NCBI RefSeq assembly: GCF_000455265.1
Contig: NZ_HG005144.1
Location: 19,140 to 83,139 of the forward strand
From: Paenibacillus antibioticophila
GTDB taxonomy: Bacteria; Bacillota; Bacilli; Paenibacillales; Paenibacillaceae
Direction of reading: 5' to 3'
Length of the DNA stretch: 64,000 bases
This document shows positions 1 to 8,360 of this stretch, one piece after another (the first letter of the stretch is position 1; each line of letters starts with the position of its first letter). A model generated the notes under the pieces. That model saw nothing but the letters and a program-made list of their open reading frames with translations. It was not told where the DNA came from and did no database searches. The translations under genes and the position numbers were made by a program.

Positions 1-290
1 ACCTTCACGCCTTTTTCCGTAGCGCGCTTAGCAACCAGTTCTCCGACTTTACGTGCGGATTCGACATTGCCGCCATTGTTGATTTCGCTGCTGATTTCCT
101 TGTCAACTGTCGACGCGGATACCAGGGTTACACCCGCTACATCATCGATCAATTGAGCATAGATATGTTTGGAAGAACGGTATACGTTCAATCTAGGACG
201 TTCAGCCGTTCCTTGGATTTTCTTACGTACACGCAAATGTCTTTTCAGACGTGCTTTGTTCTTATCGCCTTTTGTAATCATGACTTCCAT
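1..290 (-). CDS. rplR: Large subunit ribosomal protein L18, 3' end outside the window
   Basis: L18 binds 5S rRNA and delivers it to the large subunit. The readable part begins MITKGDKNKARLKRHLRVRK and continues with the family's AERPRLNVYRSSKHIYAQ and VASASTVDKE-like stretches. The C-terminal end is cut by the left window edge, so about three quarters of the usual 120 residues is present. Two start codons are close together: ATG at 290 (giving MEV before MITK) and ATG at 281. A GGGAG sequence lies 4 nt before the first and 13 nt before the second, so neither spacing is ideal; homologues start at MITK. It follows rplF in the spc order, which continues beyond the edge. Confidence 0.93.
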   Translation of the reverse strand, partial: MEVMITKGDKNKARLKRHLRVRKKIQGTAERPRLNVYRSSKHIYAQLIDDVAGVTLVSASTVDKEISSEINNGGNVESARKVGELVAKRATEKGVK

Positions 291-372
291 TTCACTCCCT
301 TCGGTTTACCTTCACGCCATGCGCGGCCGTACAAGTCAAGAAGCAAGAAGAAGCAGCCTTCGATGATCAGGC

Positions 373-915
373 TTATTTCTTCTTACCAGCTTTACCTTCT
401 TTACGGATGATACGTTCGCCTTCGTACTTAATCCCTTTGCCCTTGTAAGGTTCAGGTGCACGAACCGCACGGATATTCGCAGCGTACTCGCCTACGCGCT
501 CTTTATTGATTCCGCTCACGATGATTTTCGTGTTGGATGGAACTTCAAACGTAATCCCAGCTTCCGGCGTGATTTCAACCGGATGAGAGTAGCCTACGTT
601 CAGAACCAGTTTCTCACCGGATTTGCTGGCACGGTAACCGACACCAACAAGCTCGAGAGTCTTGGTGAAGCCTTCGGTTACTCCGCTCACCATATTGTTC
701 ACTACGCTACGGGTTGTACCGTGCAGGGAACGATGTAATTTATTGTCGGAAGGACGCTCGACAAGGATTTGGTTGTCTTCAACCGAAACCTTCATGTCCT
801 TGTGAAGCTCACGGGTCAAAGTGCCTTTAGGGCCTTTTACCGTAATGACACTATTATTAAGTGTGATATCCACACCACTTGGTACTGTAATTGGTTTGCG
901 ACCAATACGAGACAT
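373..915 (-). CDS. rplF: Large subunit ribosomal protein L6
   Basis: L6 sits near the sarcin-ricin loop and factor-binding site of the 50S subunit. The 180-residue product starts MSRIGRKPITVP, has the doubled beta-rich L6 fold (VTVKGPKGTLTREL early, then GINKERVGEYAANIRAVRAPEPYKG near the end, here split for length) and ends in a lysine-rich tail. ATG at 915 is chosen because AAGGAGG lies 8 nt upstream; a GTG three codons earlier falls inside that ribosome binding site. It lies between rpsH and rplR in the spc order and is co-transcribed with them. Confidence 0.97.
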   Translation of the reverse strand: MSRIGRKPITVPSGVDITLNNSVITVKGPKGTLTRELHKDMKVSVEDNQILVERPSDNKLHRSLHGTTRSVVNNMVSGVTEGFTKTLELVGVGYRASKSGEKLVLNVGYSHPVEITPEAGITFEVPSNTKIIVSGINKERVGEYAANIRAVRAPEPYKGKGIKYEGERIIRKEGKAGKKK

Positions 916-945
916 TTGCTGCACCTCCTTGTTTTGTGACGTTAA

Positions 946-1344
946 TTACCAAACGTAGCAGACAACTTCGCCGCCGGCTTTCGCCTGACGAGCTTCCTTG
1001 TCCGTCATAACTCCCTTGGACGTGGAGACAATCGCGATTCCCAAACCGCCGAGTACACGAGGAACTTCATTGCTCTTCGTATACACGCGAAGGCCAGGCT
1101 TACTGATTCTCTTAAGTCCAGTAATAACGCGCTCATTGTTCGGGCCGTATTTCAGGAAAATACGAATCAACCCTTGTTTGTTGTCATCGATATATTCTGC
1201 GTCACGAATGAAACCTTCACGCTTCAGAATTTCAGCGATTTGCTTCTTAATCGTGGATGCAGGCAGTTCTACTGTTTCGTGGCGAACCGTGTTCGCGTTA
1301 CGAATACGAGTAAGCATATCTGCAATAGGATCAGACATAGTCAT
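946..1344 (-). CDS. rpsH: Small subunit ribosomal protein S8
   Basis: S8 is a primary 16S rRNA binder of the central domain; in other bacteria it is also the translational repressor of the spc operon. The 132-residue product has the N-terminal MSDPIADMLTRIRNAN signature and the C-terminal STSKGVMTDKEARQAKAGGE block, the expected family length. ATG at 1344 is preceded by GGAGG at 9 nt spacing; the alternative ATG two codons later would be 15 nt away. It is between rpsN and rplF. No S8-binding leader was identified here. Confidence 0.97.
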   Translation of the reverse strand: MTMSDPIADMLTRIRNANTVRHETVELPASTIKKQIAEILKREGFIRDAEYIDDNKQGLIRIFLKYGPNNERVITGLKRISKPGLRVYTKSNEVPRVLGGLGIAIVSTSKGVMTDKEARQAKAGGEVVCYVW

Positions 1345-1375
1345 TAGTGTAAACCTCCTTCCCGTTGTTGATGGA

Positions 1376-1561
1376 TTACCAGCTTGCTTTTTTCACGCCA
1401 GGAATCTGGCCTTTATAAGCTAATTCACGGAAACAAATTCTGCAAATTTTGTACTTTTGCAATACCGAATGTGGACGACCGCAACGCTCGCAACGGGTGT
1501 AAGCCCGTACTTTGAATTTCGGAGTGCGTTGCTGTTTAACTTTCATCGAAGTTTTTGCCAC
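1376..1561 (-). CDS. rpsN: Small subunit ribosomal protein S14, zinc-binding short form
   Basis: This 61-residue S14 is the short type Z form, with two zinc-binding CxxC pairs, CERC at residues 24-27 and CRIC at 40-43. S14 assembles into the 30S head. Many Firmicutes carry a second, longer cysteine-free S14 for zinc limitation; none lies in this window. GGAGG-like sequence and ATG at 1561 give MAKTSMKVKQQRTPKFKV. It sits between rplE and rpsH, the normal position in the Bacillus spc cluster. Confidence 0.97.
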   Translation of the reverse strand: MAKTSMKVKQQRTPKFKVRAYTRCERCGRPHSVLQKYKICRICFRELAYKGQIPGVKKASW

Positions 1562-1604
1562 TTAGCCTGACACCTCCTAAATAGTATCGGAGAAAAAATG
1601 ATTC

Positions 1605-2144
1605 TTATTTCGCAAAAGGCATTCCGAGTCCGCCCAGCAATTCGCGGGATTCTTCGTCGGTCTTAGCCGTAGTTACGATAACGATATCCATACCGCGCAC
1701 TTTATCAACCTTGTCATACTCGATTTCCGGGAAGATCAATTGTTCCTTCAAACCGAGTGTATAGTTACCGCGGCCGTCAAATGCTTTCGTCGATACGCCT
1801 TGGAAGTCACGAACGCGTGGAAGCGTTACGTTGAACAACTTGTCGAGGAAGTAATACATACGCTCACCGCGCAACGTTACTTTCACACCGATCGGCATAT
1901 TCTCACGAAGCTTGAAGCCTGCGATCGACTTCTTCGCACGAGTGATAACCGGCTTTTGACCAGAAATCAACTGCATGTCGTTCACAGCGGAATCAAGTAC
2001 TTTCGAGTTGGCAACAGCGTCGCCTACACCCATGTTGATAACAACCTTCTCGACTTTAGGCACTTGCATTACAGTTGTATAGTTGAATTTTTGAATCAAA
2101 GCAGGTGTAACTTCGTTCAAAAAACGTTCTTTCAATCTTGCCAT
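1605..2144 (-). CDS. rplE: Large subunit ribosomal protein L5
   Basis: L5 is a 5S rRNA-binding protein of the central protuberance. The 179-residue product contains the family blocks VPKVEKVVINMGVGDA, KSIAGFKLREN and FDGRGNYTLGLKEQLIFPEI, with the usual length. The start ATGGCAAGATTGAAAG follows an AAGGAGG site. It lies between rplX and rpsN in the spc order with short spacers, consistent with one polycistronic message. Confidence 0.97.
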   Translation of the reverse strand: MARLKERFLNEVTPALIQKFNYTTVMQVPKVEKVVINMGVGDAVANSKVLDSAVNDMQLISGQKPVITRAKKSIAGFKLRENMPIGVKVTLRGERMYYFLDKLFNVTLPRVRDFQGVSTKAFDGRGNYTLGLKEQLIFPEIEYDKVDKVRGMDIVIVTTAKTDEESRELLGGLGMPFAK

Positions 2145-2177
2145 GAATCATGGACCTCCTTTCTTCTCGTTCCTGGA

Positions 2178-2531
2178 TTAATCGATCACTTCTCCGGATC
2201 TCTTCGCAACGCGAACCTTCTTGCCGTTGTCCAATACCTTGTAACCGATACGGGTTACTTTTCCGCTCTTAGGATCAACGTGCATAACGTTCGATACGTG
2301 AATCGGAGCTTCCTTTTCGATGATGCCGCCTTGCGGGTTGAGTTGGTTCGGCTTCTGGTGTTTCTTCACCATGTTCACACCTTCAACCAGCACGCGGTTT
2401 TCACGTGGATAAGCAGCGATAACGCGGCCCTTCTTGCCTTTGTCCTTACCGGAGATCACGATAACGTTATCGTCCTTCTTGACATGCAGCTTGTTGTTGT
2501 GGGATTCCAGAACTTTTTTCAATCTTGGCAT
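2178..2531 (-). CDS. rplX: Large subunit ribosomal protein L24
   Basis: L24 is an assembly-initiator protein near the exit tunnel. The 117-residue product carries a KOW motif (VKKDDNVIVISGKDKGKKG, about residues 18-36), followed by RVIAAYPRENRVLVEGVN, typical of the family. It starts MPRLKKVLESHNNKLHVK; this N-terminus is about 13 residues longer than in Bacillus subtilis, where the protein begins close to the MHVKKGD equivalent, but the ribosome binding site GGAGG before 2531 supports the longer form. It lies between rplN and rplE. Confidence 0.95.
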   Translation of the reverse strand: MPRLKKVLESHNNKLHVKKDDNVIVISGKDKGKKGRVIAAYPRENRVLVEGVNMVKKHQKPNQLNPQGGIIEKEAPIHVSNVMHVDPKSGKVTRIGYKVLDNGKKVRVAKRSGEVID

Positions 2532-2589
2532 TTCACTTACACCTCCTGTTTCGTCGGCTTATTAAACAATCCCCTTACGCCGGGGCGTA

Positions 2590-2958
2590 TTAGATAACTT
2601 CCGGAGCCAAGGAAACGATTTTCATGAAATCTCTGTCGCGCAGTTCACGAGCAACAGGTCCGAAAATACGAGTACCGCGTGGGCTCTTGTCTTCTTTCAC
2701 TACCACCGCTGCGTTCTCATCAAATGCGATGTAAGAACCGTCTTTACGGCGAACTGAACGCTTTGTGCGAACAACAACCGCTTTGACTACATCACCTTTT
2801 TTGACAACGCCCCCTGGTGTTGCTTGTTTCACAGAGCATACGATCAGGTCACCGATTTGAGCCGTGCGACGACCCGTACCGCCCAGAACACGAATACACA
2901 TCAATTCCTTCGCGCCGGAGTTGTCTGCAACTTGCAAACGTGTAAATGGTTGAATCAT
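2590..2958 (-). CDS. rplN: Large subunit ribosomal protein L14
   Basis: L14 contributes to intersubunit bridges and binds ribosomal silencing factor in other bacteria. The 122-residue product opens MIQPFTRLQVADNSGAKEL and ends GPVARELRDRDFMKIVSLAPEV, both diagnostic. ATG at 2958 has a GGAGG site upstream. It lies between rpsQ and rplX, as in other Firmicutes. Confidence 0.97.
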   Translation of the reverse strand: MIQPFTRLQVADNSGAKELMCIRVLGGTGRRTAQIGDLIVCSVKQATPGGVVKKGDVVKAVVVRTKRSVRRKDGSYIAFDENAAVVVKEDKSPRGTRIFGPVARELRDRDFMKIVSLAPEVI

Positions 2959-2994
2959 GGAAAGTTCCTCCTTTCAGTCTAAGCTATCCTGCTA

Positions 2995-3261
2995 TTAGAT
3001 GATTACTGCTTTCTCAACGATTTCAACGAGTCTCCAACGCTTGTCTTTAGACAAAGGACGAGTCTCAGCAATCTTCACAGTATCACCGATTTGCGCAGTG
3101 TTGTTCTCATCATGCGCTTTGAATTTCTTCGTATACTTAATGCGTTTGTGGTACAGATCATGCTTCTTATAGGTTTCAACAGCAACGACGATTGTCTTAT
3201 CCATCTTGTCGCTGACGACTTTACCAATTTGCACTTTACGGCTGTTGCGCTCTTCGCTCAT
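2995..3261 (-). CDS. rpsQ: Small subunit ribosomal protein S17
   Basis: S17 is a primary 16S rRNA-binding OB-fold protein. The 88-residue product has GKVVSDKMDKTIVVAVET and ARETRPLSKDKRWRLVEIVE-like blocks (actual: IAETRPLSKDKRW) that identify the family. The start MSEERNSRK follows a GGAGG site at normal spacing. It lies between rpmC and rplN. Confidence 0.97.
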   Translation of the reverse strand: MSEERNSRKVQIGKVVSDKMDKTIVVAVETYKKHDLYHKRIKYTKKFKAHDENNTAQIGDTVKIAETRPLSKDKRWRLVEIVEKAVII

Positions 3262-3313
3262 GGTTAGCCTCCTTCCTGGACTTAGGCGCTTTGCTTCACG
3301 CTGCGCGCGTTAA

Positions 3314-3514
3314 TTAACTGATGATCCCAAGTTCTCTTTCACGTAATACGGTTTTAGCACGAGCTATTTCCTTACGCACATCGCGGATCCGAGTCGGGTT
3401 GTCAAGTTGGCCCGTAGCCAATTGAAAACGAAGGTTAAAGAGTTCTTCTTTAAAGCCTGCGACTTTTTGTTCAATCTCAGCAGTGGTTAAGTTGCGAAGT
3501 TCATTAGCTTTCAT
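3314..3514 (-). CDS. rpmC: Large subunit ribosomal protein L29
   Basis: L29 lines the peptide exit site and helps dock chaperones and the signal recognition particle. The 66-residue protein is MKANELRNLTTAEIEQK followed by the FKEELFNLRFQLATGQLDN helix hairpin. The ATG at 3514 is chosen over an upstream in-frame start because homologues begin there and a GGTGG site lies just before it. The gene overlaps the end of rplP by 11 nt, suggesting translational coupling. Confidence 0.96.
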   Translation of the reverse strand: MKANELRNLTTAEIEQKVAGFKEELFNLRFQLATGQLDNPTRIRDVRKEIARAKTVLRERELGIIS

Positions 3515-3938
3515 TTGCTTCACCACCCAATTCTTCACGTTTCACAAACTTCGTTTTGATCGGCAGTTTGTGGGCGGCAAGACGCATAGCTTCACGCGCG
3601 ATTTCCTCCGGTACACCGGCAAGCTCGAACATGATCTTACCAGGCTTCACAACTGCGACCCATTTTTCTACGTTACCTTTACCGCTACCCATCCGGACTT
3701 CAAGAGGCTTTTGAGTAATCGGCTTGTCAGGGAAAATCTTAATCCATACTTTACCGCCACGCTTGATGTAACGAGTCATCGCGATACGCGCTGCTTCGAT
3801 TTGACGGTTCGTAATCCAAGTAGGCTCCAAAGCTTGCAAGCCGTATTCACCGAAGTTCAATTCAGTGCCGCCTTTAGCTTGGCCTCTCATATTACCGCGT
3901 TGTTGCTTGCGGTGTTTTACACGTTTAGGTACCAACAT
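3504..3938 (-). CDS. rplP: Large subunit ribosomal protein L16
   Basis: L16 organises the tRNA-binding cleft of the 50S subunit and is needed for late assembly. The 144-residue product shows MLVPKRVKHRKQQRGNMRG, GEYGLQALEPTWITNRQIEA and GKIMFELAGVPEEIAREAMR, all family signatures, and full length. It starts 2 nt after the rpsC stop and overlaps rpmC by 11 nt, so rpsC-rplP-rpmC are tightly coupled. Confidence 0.97.
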   Translation of the reverse strand: MLVPKRVKHRKQQRGNMRGQAKGGTELNFGEYGLQALEPTWITNRQIEAARIAMTRYIKRGGKVWIKIFPDKPITQKPLEVRMGSGKGNVEKWVAVVKPGKIMFELAGVPEEIAREAMRLAAHKLPIKTKFVKREELGGEANES

Positions 3939-3940
3939 GA

Positions 3941-4609
3941 TTAGTTGCCTCCTTCCTGAACAGCTTGTTGTTTCTTAGCCGTAGGAAGAACCTCTCCACG
4001 ATAGATCCATACTTTTACGCCGATACGTCCATAAGTCGTATGAGCTTCTGCCGTACCGTAATCAATGTCGGCGCGGAGCGTATGAAGTGGAACAGTTCCT
4101 TCACTGTAGCCTTCTGTACGAGCAATTTCAGCACCGCCGAGACGACCGCTGACTGCTGTCTTAATCCCTTTTGCTCCCGAACGCATTGTTCTTTGAATCG
4201 CTTGTTTCAGCGCACGACGGAAAGAAACACGACGTTCCAGTTGTTGTGCAATGCTTTCTGCGACAAGAATCGCGTCAAGATCAGGGTGTTTGATTTCGGA
4301 AATGTTGATGTGAACTTTTTTGCCGCCAGCGATCTTAGTGATCTCATTGCGGAGGTTTTCAACTTCCGAACCGCCTTTACCGATTACCATACCCGGCTTT
4401 GCAGTGTGGATAGTCACGTTCACGCGACTTGCCGCTCTCTCGATCTCAATACGAGATACAGCGGAGTCTTTCAATTTATTTTTCAAGTATTCACGGATTT
4501 TCACGTCTTCAAGCAGAAGATCACCAAAATCTTTGCCTGCGTACCATTTCGATTCCCAATCACGGATAATACCTACCCGCAATCCGACCGGATTTACCTT
4601 TTGGCCCAC
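3941..4609 (-). CDS. rpsC: Small subunit ribosomal protein S3
   Basis: S3 lies at the mRNA entry channel and has a KH domain. The 222-residue product has KPGMVIGKGGSEVENLRNEI (KH GxxG loop) and the C-terminal RIGVKVWIYRGEVLP block. The start is taken as GTG at 4609, giving M(V)GQKVNPVGLRVG, because GGAGG lies 8 nt upstream and homologues begin at this point; an open reading frame extending further upstream overlaps rplV and has no such site. It follows rplV after 13 nt. Confidence 0.96.
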   Translation of the reverse strand: MGQKVNPVGLRVGIIRDWESKWYAGKDFGDLLLEDVKIREYLKNKLKDSAVSRIEIERAASRVNVTIHTAKPGMVIGKGGSEVENLRNEITKIAGGKKVHINISEIKHPDLDAILVAESIAQQLERRVSFRRALKQAIQRTMRSGAKGIKTAVSGRLGGAEIARTEGYSEGTVPLHTLRADIDYGTAEAHTTYGRIGVKVWIYRGEVLPTAKKQQAVQEGGN

Positions 4610-4622
4610 ACGTTTTCCCTCC

Positions 4623-4955
4623 TTATTTTTCGGATACCACCAAAGTAATGTGGCTGGTGCGTTTGTTGATCCGGCTTGCACGTCCCATTGCACGAGGGCG
4701 GAAACGCTTCATTGTCGGACCTTGGTTTACGTAAGCCTGTGTAACAACCAATTTATTTACATCCATAGAATAGTTATGTTCAGCATTGGCAATCGCCGAG
4801 TTCAAAAGCTTCTCCACAATCGGGGAAGCCGCCTTTGGCGTGTGGCGGAGAATCGCGATCGCGTCGCCAACTTGCTTGCCGCGGATCAAATCGACAACGA
4901 GTTGAGCCTTACGCGGGGCGATGCGCACTTGATTTGCAGATGCTTTAGCTTCCAT
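4623..4955 (-). CDS. rplV: Large subunit ribosomal protein L22
   Basis: L22 has a beta-hairpin reaching into the exit tunnel near the macrolide-binding site. The 110-residue product begins MEAKASANQVRIAPRKAQLV and contains the hairpin tip RPRAMGRASRINKRTSHI; the macrolide-resistance region shows no insertion or deletion by eye. GGAGG precedes ATG at 4955. It lies between rpsS and rpsC. Confidence 0.97.
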   Translation of the reverse strand: MEAKASANQVRIAPRKAQLVVDLIRGKQVGDAIAILRHTPKAASPIVEKLLNSAIANAEHNYSMDVNKLVVTQAYVNQGPTMKRFRPRAMGRASRINKRTSHITLVVSEK

Positions 4956-4992
4956 GTGTGTTACCTCCTCTCAAACGAAGAACTTATCGTTA

Positions 4993-5271
4993 TTAGCGTC
5001 TCGTTTTCTTATCGTCGTCCGTATGACCTTTGTAGGTACGCGTTGGAGCGAACTCACCCAACTTGTGTCCAACCATATCCTCAGTCACATAAACCGGAAC
5101 ATGCTTGCGGCCGTCATATACACCGAACGTATGGCCAATGAATTGCGGGAAGATGGTGGAACGACGGGACCAAGTCTTGATCACGACCTTCTTGTTCGAA
5201 GCGTTCACTTCTTCCACTTTCTTGAGCAGGTATCCATCGATAAATGGACCTTTTTTAAGACTGCGACTCAT
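4993..5271 (-). CDS. rpsS: Small subunit ribosomal protein S19
   Basis: S19 forms part of the 30S head and contacts the A-site tRNA and intersubunit bridge. The 92-residue product begins MSRSLKKGPFIDGYLLKKVE and has KTWSRRSTIFPQFIGHTFGV and GHKLGEFAPTRTYKGHTDD, all diagnostic. Position between rplB and rplV matches the standard S10 order. Confidence 0.97.
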   Translation of the reverse strand: MSRSLKKGPFIDGYLLKKVEEVNASNKKVVIKTWSRRSTIFPQFIGHTFGVYDGRKHVPVYVTEDMVGHKLGEFAPTRTYKGHTDDDKKTRR

Positions 5272-5347
5272 TTATTTATCCTCCCTTCGTTACGCTGCTT
5301 GAATCCTCAGTTCATCCCCTGCCGCGAAGCGATCCGCTAAGCGCGGA

Positions 5348-6178
5348 TTACTTCGTGCGGCGGCGAACGATATATTTATCGGATGCTTTACCTTTTTTAC
5401 GAGTCTTGTAACCAAGGGTCGGTTTGCCCCAAGGAGACAATGGAGATTTACGTCCGATCGGAGCGCGGCCTTCACCACCACCGTGAGGGTGATCGTTAGG
5501 GTTCATGACGACACCGCGAACTTCAGGACGTTGTCCGAGCCAACGGCTGCGTCCGGCTTTACCAATCTTGATGAGCTCGTGGTCACCGTTGCCTACAGCA
5601 CCGATAGTAGCGCGGCAAACTTTCAGAACCTTACGAACTTCGCCAGAGGAAAGGCGGATCGTTACATACTTCTCTTCTTTACCCAGCAATTGAGCTTCTG
5701 TGCCGGCAGCACGGACCAATTGTCCGCCTTTACCAGGCTTCAACTCAATGTTGTGGATTACTGTACCTACAGGAATATTTTCAAGCGGCAATGCGTTACC
5801 GATTTTGATGTCGGAACCCACGCCAGACTCGATTACGTCGCCAACCTTCAGGCCTTTAGGAGCCAGGATGTAACGTTTTTCACCGTCTGCATAATGGATC
5901 AAAGCGATGTTGGAAGTCCGGTTCGGGTCATACTCGATTGTAGCAACGCGGCCTGGAATTCCATCTTTGTTCCGTTTGAAGTCGATGATGCGGTATTTAC
6001 GCTTATGTCCGCCGCCATGGTGACGAACCGTAATTTTACCTTGGTTGTTGCGGCCAGCTGTTTTGCTCAGCGGAGCCAGCAAAGATTTCTCCGGTTGATC
6101 CGTGGTGATCTCTTCGAATGTCGATACGGACATACCGCGTCTCGCCGGAGATGTCGGTTTGAACTTTTTGATAGGCAC
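5348..6178 (-). CDS. rplB: Large subunit ribosomal protein L2
   Basis: L2 is needed for subunit association and peptidyl transfer. The 276-residue product carries MPIKKFKPTSPARRGMSV, the RNA-binding middle GRNNQGKITVRHHGGGHKRK, and the peptidyl-transfer-associated GVVMNPNDHPHGGGEGRAPI (contains the conserved histidine). The length is normal. It lies between rplW and rpsS with short spacers. Confidence 0.98.
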   Translation of the reverse strand: MPIKKFKPTSPARRGMSVSTFEEITTDQPEKSLLAPLSKTAGRNNQGKITVRHHGGGHKRKYRIIDFKRNKDGIPGRVATIEYDPNRTSNIALIHYADGEKRYILAPKGLKVGDVIESGVGSDIKIGNALPLENIPVGTVIHNIELKPGKGGQLVRAAGTEAQLLGKEEKYVTIRLSSGEVRKVLKVCRATIGAVGNGDHELIKIGKAGRSRWLGQRPEVRGVVMNPNDHPHGGGEGRAPIGRKSPLSPWGKPTLGYKTRKKGKASDKYIVRRRTK

Positions 6179-6206
6179 TAGATTTCCCTCCTTACTTTAA
6201 CGATTT

Positions 6207-6497
6207 TTATACCGATTCAAAGAACTCAAGCGGCTTGCTGCCTTCCGCCAAAGTAACGAACGCTTTCTTCCATTCCGGAGTATATCCGAAGTGACGTCCG
6301 TAACGTTTAGGCTTGGCAGGTACACGCAAGGTATTTACATTGCTCACTTTTACATTAAAGATCGCTTCTACAGCTTTCTTGATTTCGGTCTTGTTAGCTT
6401 TGATGTCTACTTCGAACACATATTTCAGTTCGTTCATGTAGTCAGCCGTACGTTCCGTAATCACCGGACGCTTGATAATATCACGAGGATCTTTCAT
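6207..6497 (-). CDS. rplW: Large subunit ribosomal protein L23
   Basis: L23 sits at the exit of the peptide tunnel and is the docking site for trigger factor. The 96-residue product begins MKDPRDIIKRPVITERTADY and contains NTLRVPAKPKRYGRHFGYTP. Its start overlaps the rplD stop by one base (TAATG arrangement), indicating translational coupling. Confidence 0.97.
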   Translation of the reverse strand: MKDPRDIIKRPVITERTADYMNELKYVFEVDIKANKTEIKKAVEAIFNVKVSNVNTLRVPAKPKRYGRHFGYTPEWKKAFVTLAEGSKPLEFFESV

Positions 6498-7120
6498 TAC
6501 GCGAGCACCTCCTCTACCTTCTGAACTGCTTCCTTCGTAATGATCAGCTTGTCGTGCGAGAGCACATCAAGAACATTAATGCCGTCAGCCGCTACGAATT
6601 TCACACCCGGAATGTTACGAGCGGAAAGCGCCACGTTATCATCATAAGAAGGAGCTACAACGAGAGCTTTACGATCAACCTTCAGGTTGTTCAAAATCGC
6701 TGCGAATTCTTTCGTCTTAGGAGCGTTCAGAGCCAATGCATCCAATACGATGATGTCCTGATCGATCACTTTTGCGGAAAGAGCCGATTTGATCGCCAAA
6801 CGACGTACTTTCTTCGGCAATTTGTAGGAATAGCTGCGTGGAGTTGGTCCGAATACCACACCACCGCCTACCCATTGTGGAGAGCGGATAGAGCCTTGAC
6901 GAGCACGACCCGTACCTTTTTGCTTCCAAGGTTTACGACCGCCGCCACGAACTTCAGAGCGTCCTTTTACTTTATGGGTACCAAAACGCAGGGAAGCGCG
7001 CTGCATAACGACTGCTTCATGAAGAACATGAGTATTAGGTTCGATACCGAATACTGCGTCGTTCAGCTCAACTTCGCCAACTTGGCTACCACTAACATTA
7101 AATAGTGCTACTTTTGGCAT
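6497..7120 (-). CDS. rplD: Large subunit ribosomal protein L4
   Basis: L4 has a long loop lining the exit tunnel. The 207-residue product has the family sequence GRSEVRGGGRKPWKQKGTGR followed by ARQGSIRSPQWVGGGVVFGP in the loop, and normal length. The gammaproteobacterial S10-leader autoregulation by L4 is not expected here and no such leader was seen. It overlaps rplW by one base. Confidence 0.97.
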   Translation of the reverse strand: MPKVALFNVSGSQVGEVELNDAVFGIEPNTHVLHEAVVMQRASLRFGTHKVKGRSEVRGGGRKPWKQKGTGRARQGSIRSPQWVGGGVVFGPTPRSYSYKLPKKVRRLAIKSALSAKVIDQDIIVLDALALNAPKTKEFAAILNNLKVDRKALVVAPSYDDNVALSARNIPGVKFVAADGINVLDVLSHDKLIITKEAVQKVEEVLA

Positions 7121-7146
7121 TTGTTGTTCCTCCTTTCTTTCGTCAA

Positions 7147-7770
7147 TTATTTCTTAATGGTTTGTTTTACTTTTACAAAGCTATTTTTAGGACCAGGGAT
7201 CGAGCCTTTTACAAGCAGAACATTACGTTCTACATCGACCTTCACCACTTCAAGGCGTTGAATCGTAACCGTTTCGCTGCCCATGTGTCCTGGAAGGTGC
7301 TTGCCCTTCGGAACGCGGTTCGCTTGAATCGAACCCATGGAGCCCGGTCTGCGATGATAACGGGAGCCGTGCGACATAGGACCGCGGCTTTGTCCCCAAC
7401 GCTTGATGTTACCTTGGAATCCTTTACCTTTGGAAATACCCGTTACGTCAACAAATTCGCCCTCTGCAAAAATATCGACCTTGACCTCTTGGCCAACCTC
7501 GAATCCTCCCAGATCAACACCGCGAATTTCGCGAACGTAGCGCTTAGGAGCAGCACCAGCCTTTTTAGCATGGCCTACTTCAGGTTTGTTAGCTCTCGCT
7601 TCCTTCTTATCGGAGTAGCCGAGCTGGATCGCTTCGTAGCCATCGTTCTCCAGGTCTTTCTTTTGAAGAACTACGTTGCCACTAGCTTCGATAACCGTTA
7701 CAGGAACTACGTTCCCTTCCGGAGTAAATACTTGAGTCATTCCAAGCTTTTTCCCTAAGATACCTTTCAT
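7147..7770 (-). CDS. rplC: Large subunit ribosomal protein L3
   Basis: L3 nucleates 50S assembly and has a loop near the peptidyl transferase centre. The 207-residue product begins MKGILGKKLGMTQVF and contains GKGFQGNIKRWGQSRGPMSH followed by SHGSRYHRRPGSMG, diagnostic of L3. No pleuromutilin- or linezolid-type changes can be judged without alignment. It lies between rpsJ and rplD. Confidence 0.97.
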   Translation of the reverse strand: MKGILGKKLGMTQVFTPEGNVVPVTVIEASGNVVLQKKDLENDGYEAIQLGYSDKKEARANKPEVGHAKKAGAAPKRYVREIRGVDLGGFEVGQEVKVDIFAEGEFVDVTGISKGKGFQGNIKRWGQSRGPMSHGSRYHRRPGSMGSIQANRVPKGKHLPGHMGSETVTIQRLEVVKVDVERNVLLVKGSIPGPKNSFVKVKQTIKK

Positions 7771-7812
7771 GTTGACACCTCTTTTCCTTTCCTATTCCAT
7801 TACATAATGGGA

Positions 7813-8121
7813 TTACAATTTGATTTCGATATCTACACCGGACGGCAGGTCCAAGCGCATCAAGGCATCCACAGTTTGTGGAGTCGGATTAACAATGTCG
7901 ATCAGACGCTTATGAGTGCGTTGCTCGAATTGCTCCCGGGAATCCTTGTACTTGTGTACCGCGCGGAGAATAGTAATCACTTGCTTCTCGGTTGGCAGCG
8001 GAATCGGTCCGGAAACACCTGCACCCGAACGTTTTGCTGTTTCAACGATTTTCTCTGCGGATTGATCAAGAATTCTGTGGTCGTAAGCTTTCAAACGAAT
8101 ACGAATTTTTTGCTTTGCCAT
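7813..8121 (-). CDS. rpsJ: Small subunit ribosomal protein S10 (first gene of S10 cluster)
   Basis: S10 is a 30S head protein that also partners NusB in antitermination. The 102-residue product begins MAKQKIRIRLKAYDHRILDQ and has GPIPLPTEKQVITILRA. ATG at 8121 is supported by GGAGG 7 nt upstream; a longer open frame to 8193 covers only leader sequence. It is the first gene of the S10-spc cluster here and is preceded by its own sigma-A promoter at 8259-8287, leaving a leader of roughly 130 nt. Confidence 0.97.
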   Translation of the reverse strand: MAKQKIRIRLKAYDHRILDQSAEKIVETAKRSGAGVSGPIPLPTEKQVITILRAVHKYKDSREQFEQRTHKRLIDIVNPTPQTVDALMRLDLPSGVDIEIKL

Positions 8122-8258
8122 TTTAGTCCCTCCTTCTATCGCCCAATTTAGTATCGGACATACTCCGTGAAAATTTTCTGACCACTCTCCCATGGCAAAG
8201 GGGCCGGGTGTGTCAGTAACCTCTCACATCATCGCACAGTCACAGAACAACATTCATT

Positions 8259-8287
8259 ATTATATAGAAAAGCCCGGCCCATAGCAA
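8259..8287 (-). promoter_or_regulatory. Sigma-A-type promoter for the S10 cluster
   Basis: On the minus strand TTGCTA (8282-8287) and a perfect TATAAT (8259-8264) are separated by exactly 17 nt. They lie about 140 nt before rpsJ. Because tuf ends in a strong terminator and hemAT plus a repeat island intervene, this is the only evident source of S10 transcription. Confidence 0.7.
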
Positions 8288-8360
8288 GTGATTTTTTAAA
8301 TTGTTTGCAGCAGGGATTTGCTGAGATAAATGCGTTCCCTGGAGATGATGTGACGACTAC

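Noticed and set aside
1740..2597. Long plus-strand open frame of 285 codons
   Set aside because: It lies wholly antisense to rplE and rplX, and its composition is that of a shadow frame; no ribosome binding site or homology.
7813..8193. Longer S10 starting at 8193
   Set aside because: The extra 24 codons are in the leader; GGAGG and homology place the start at 8121.
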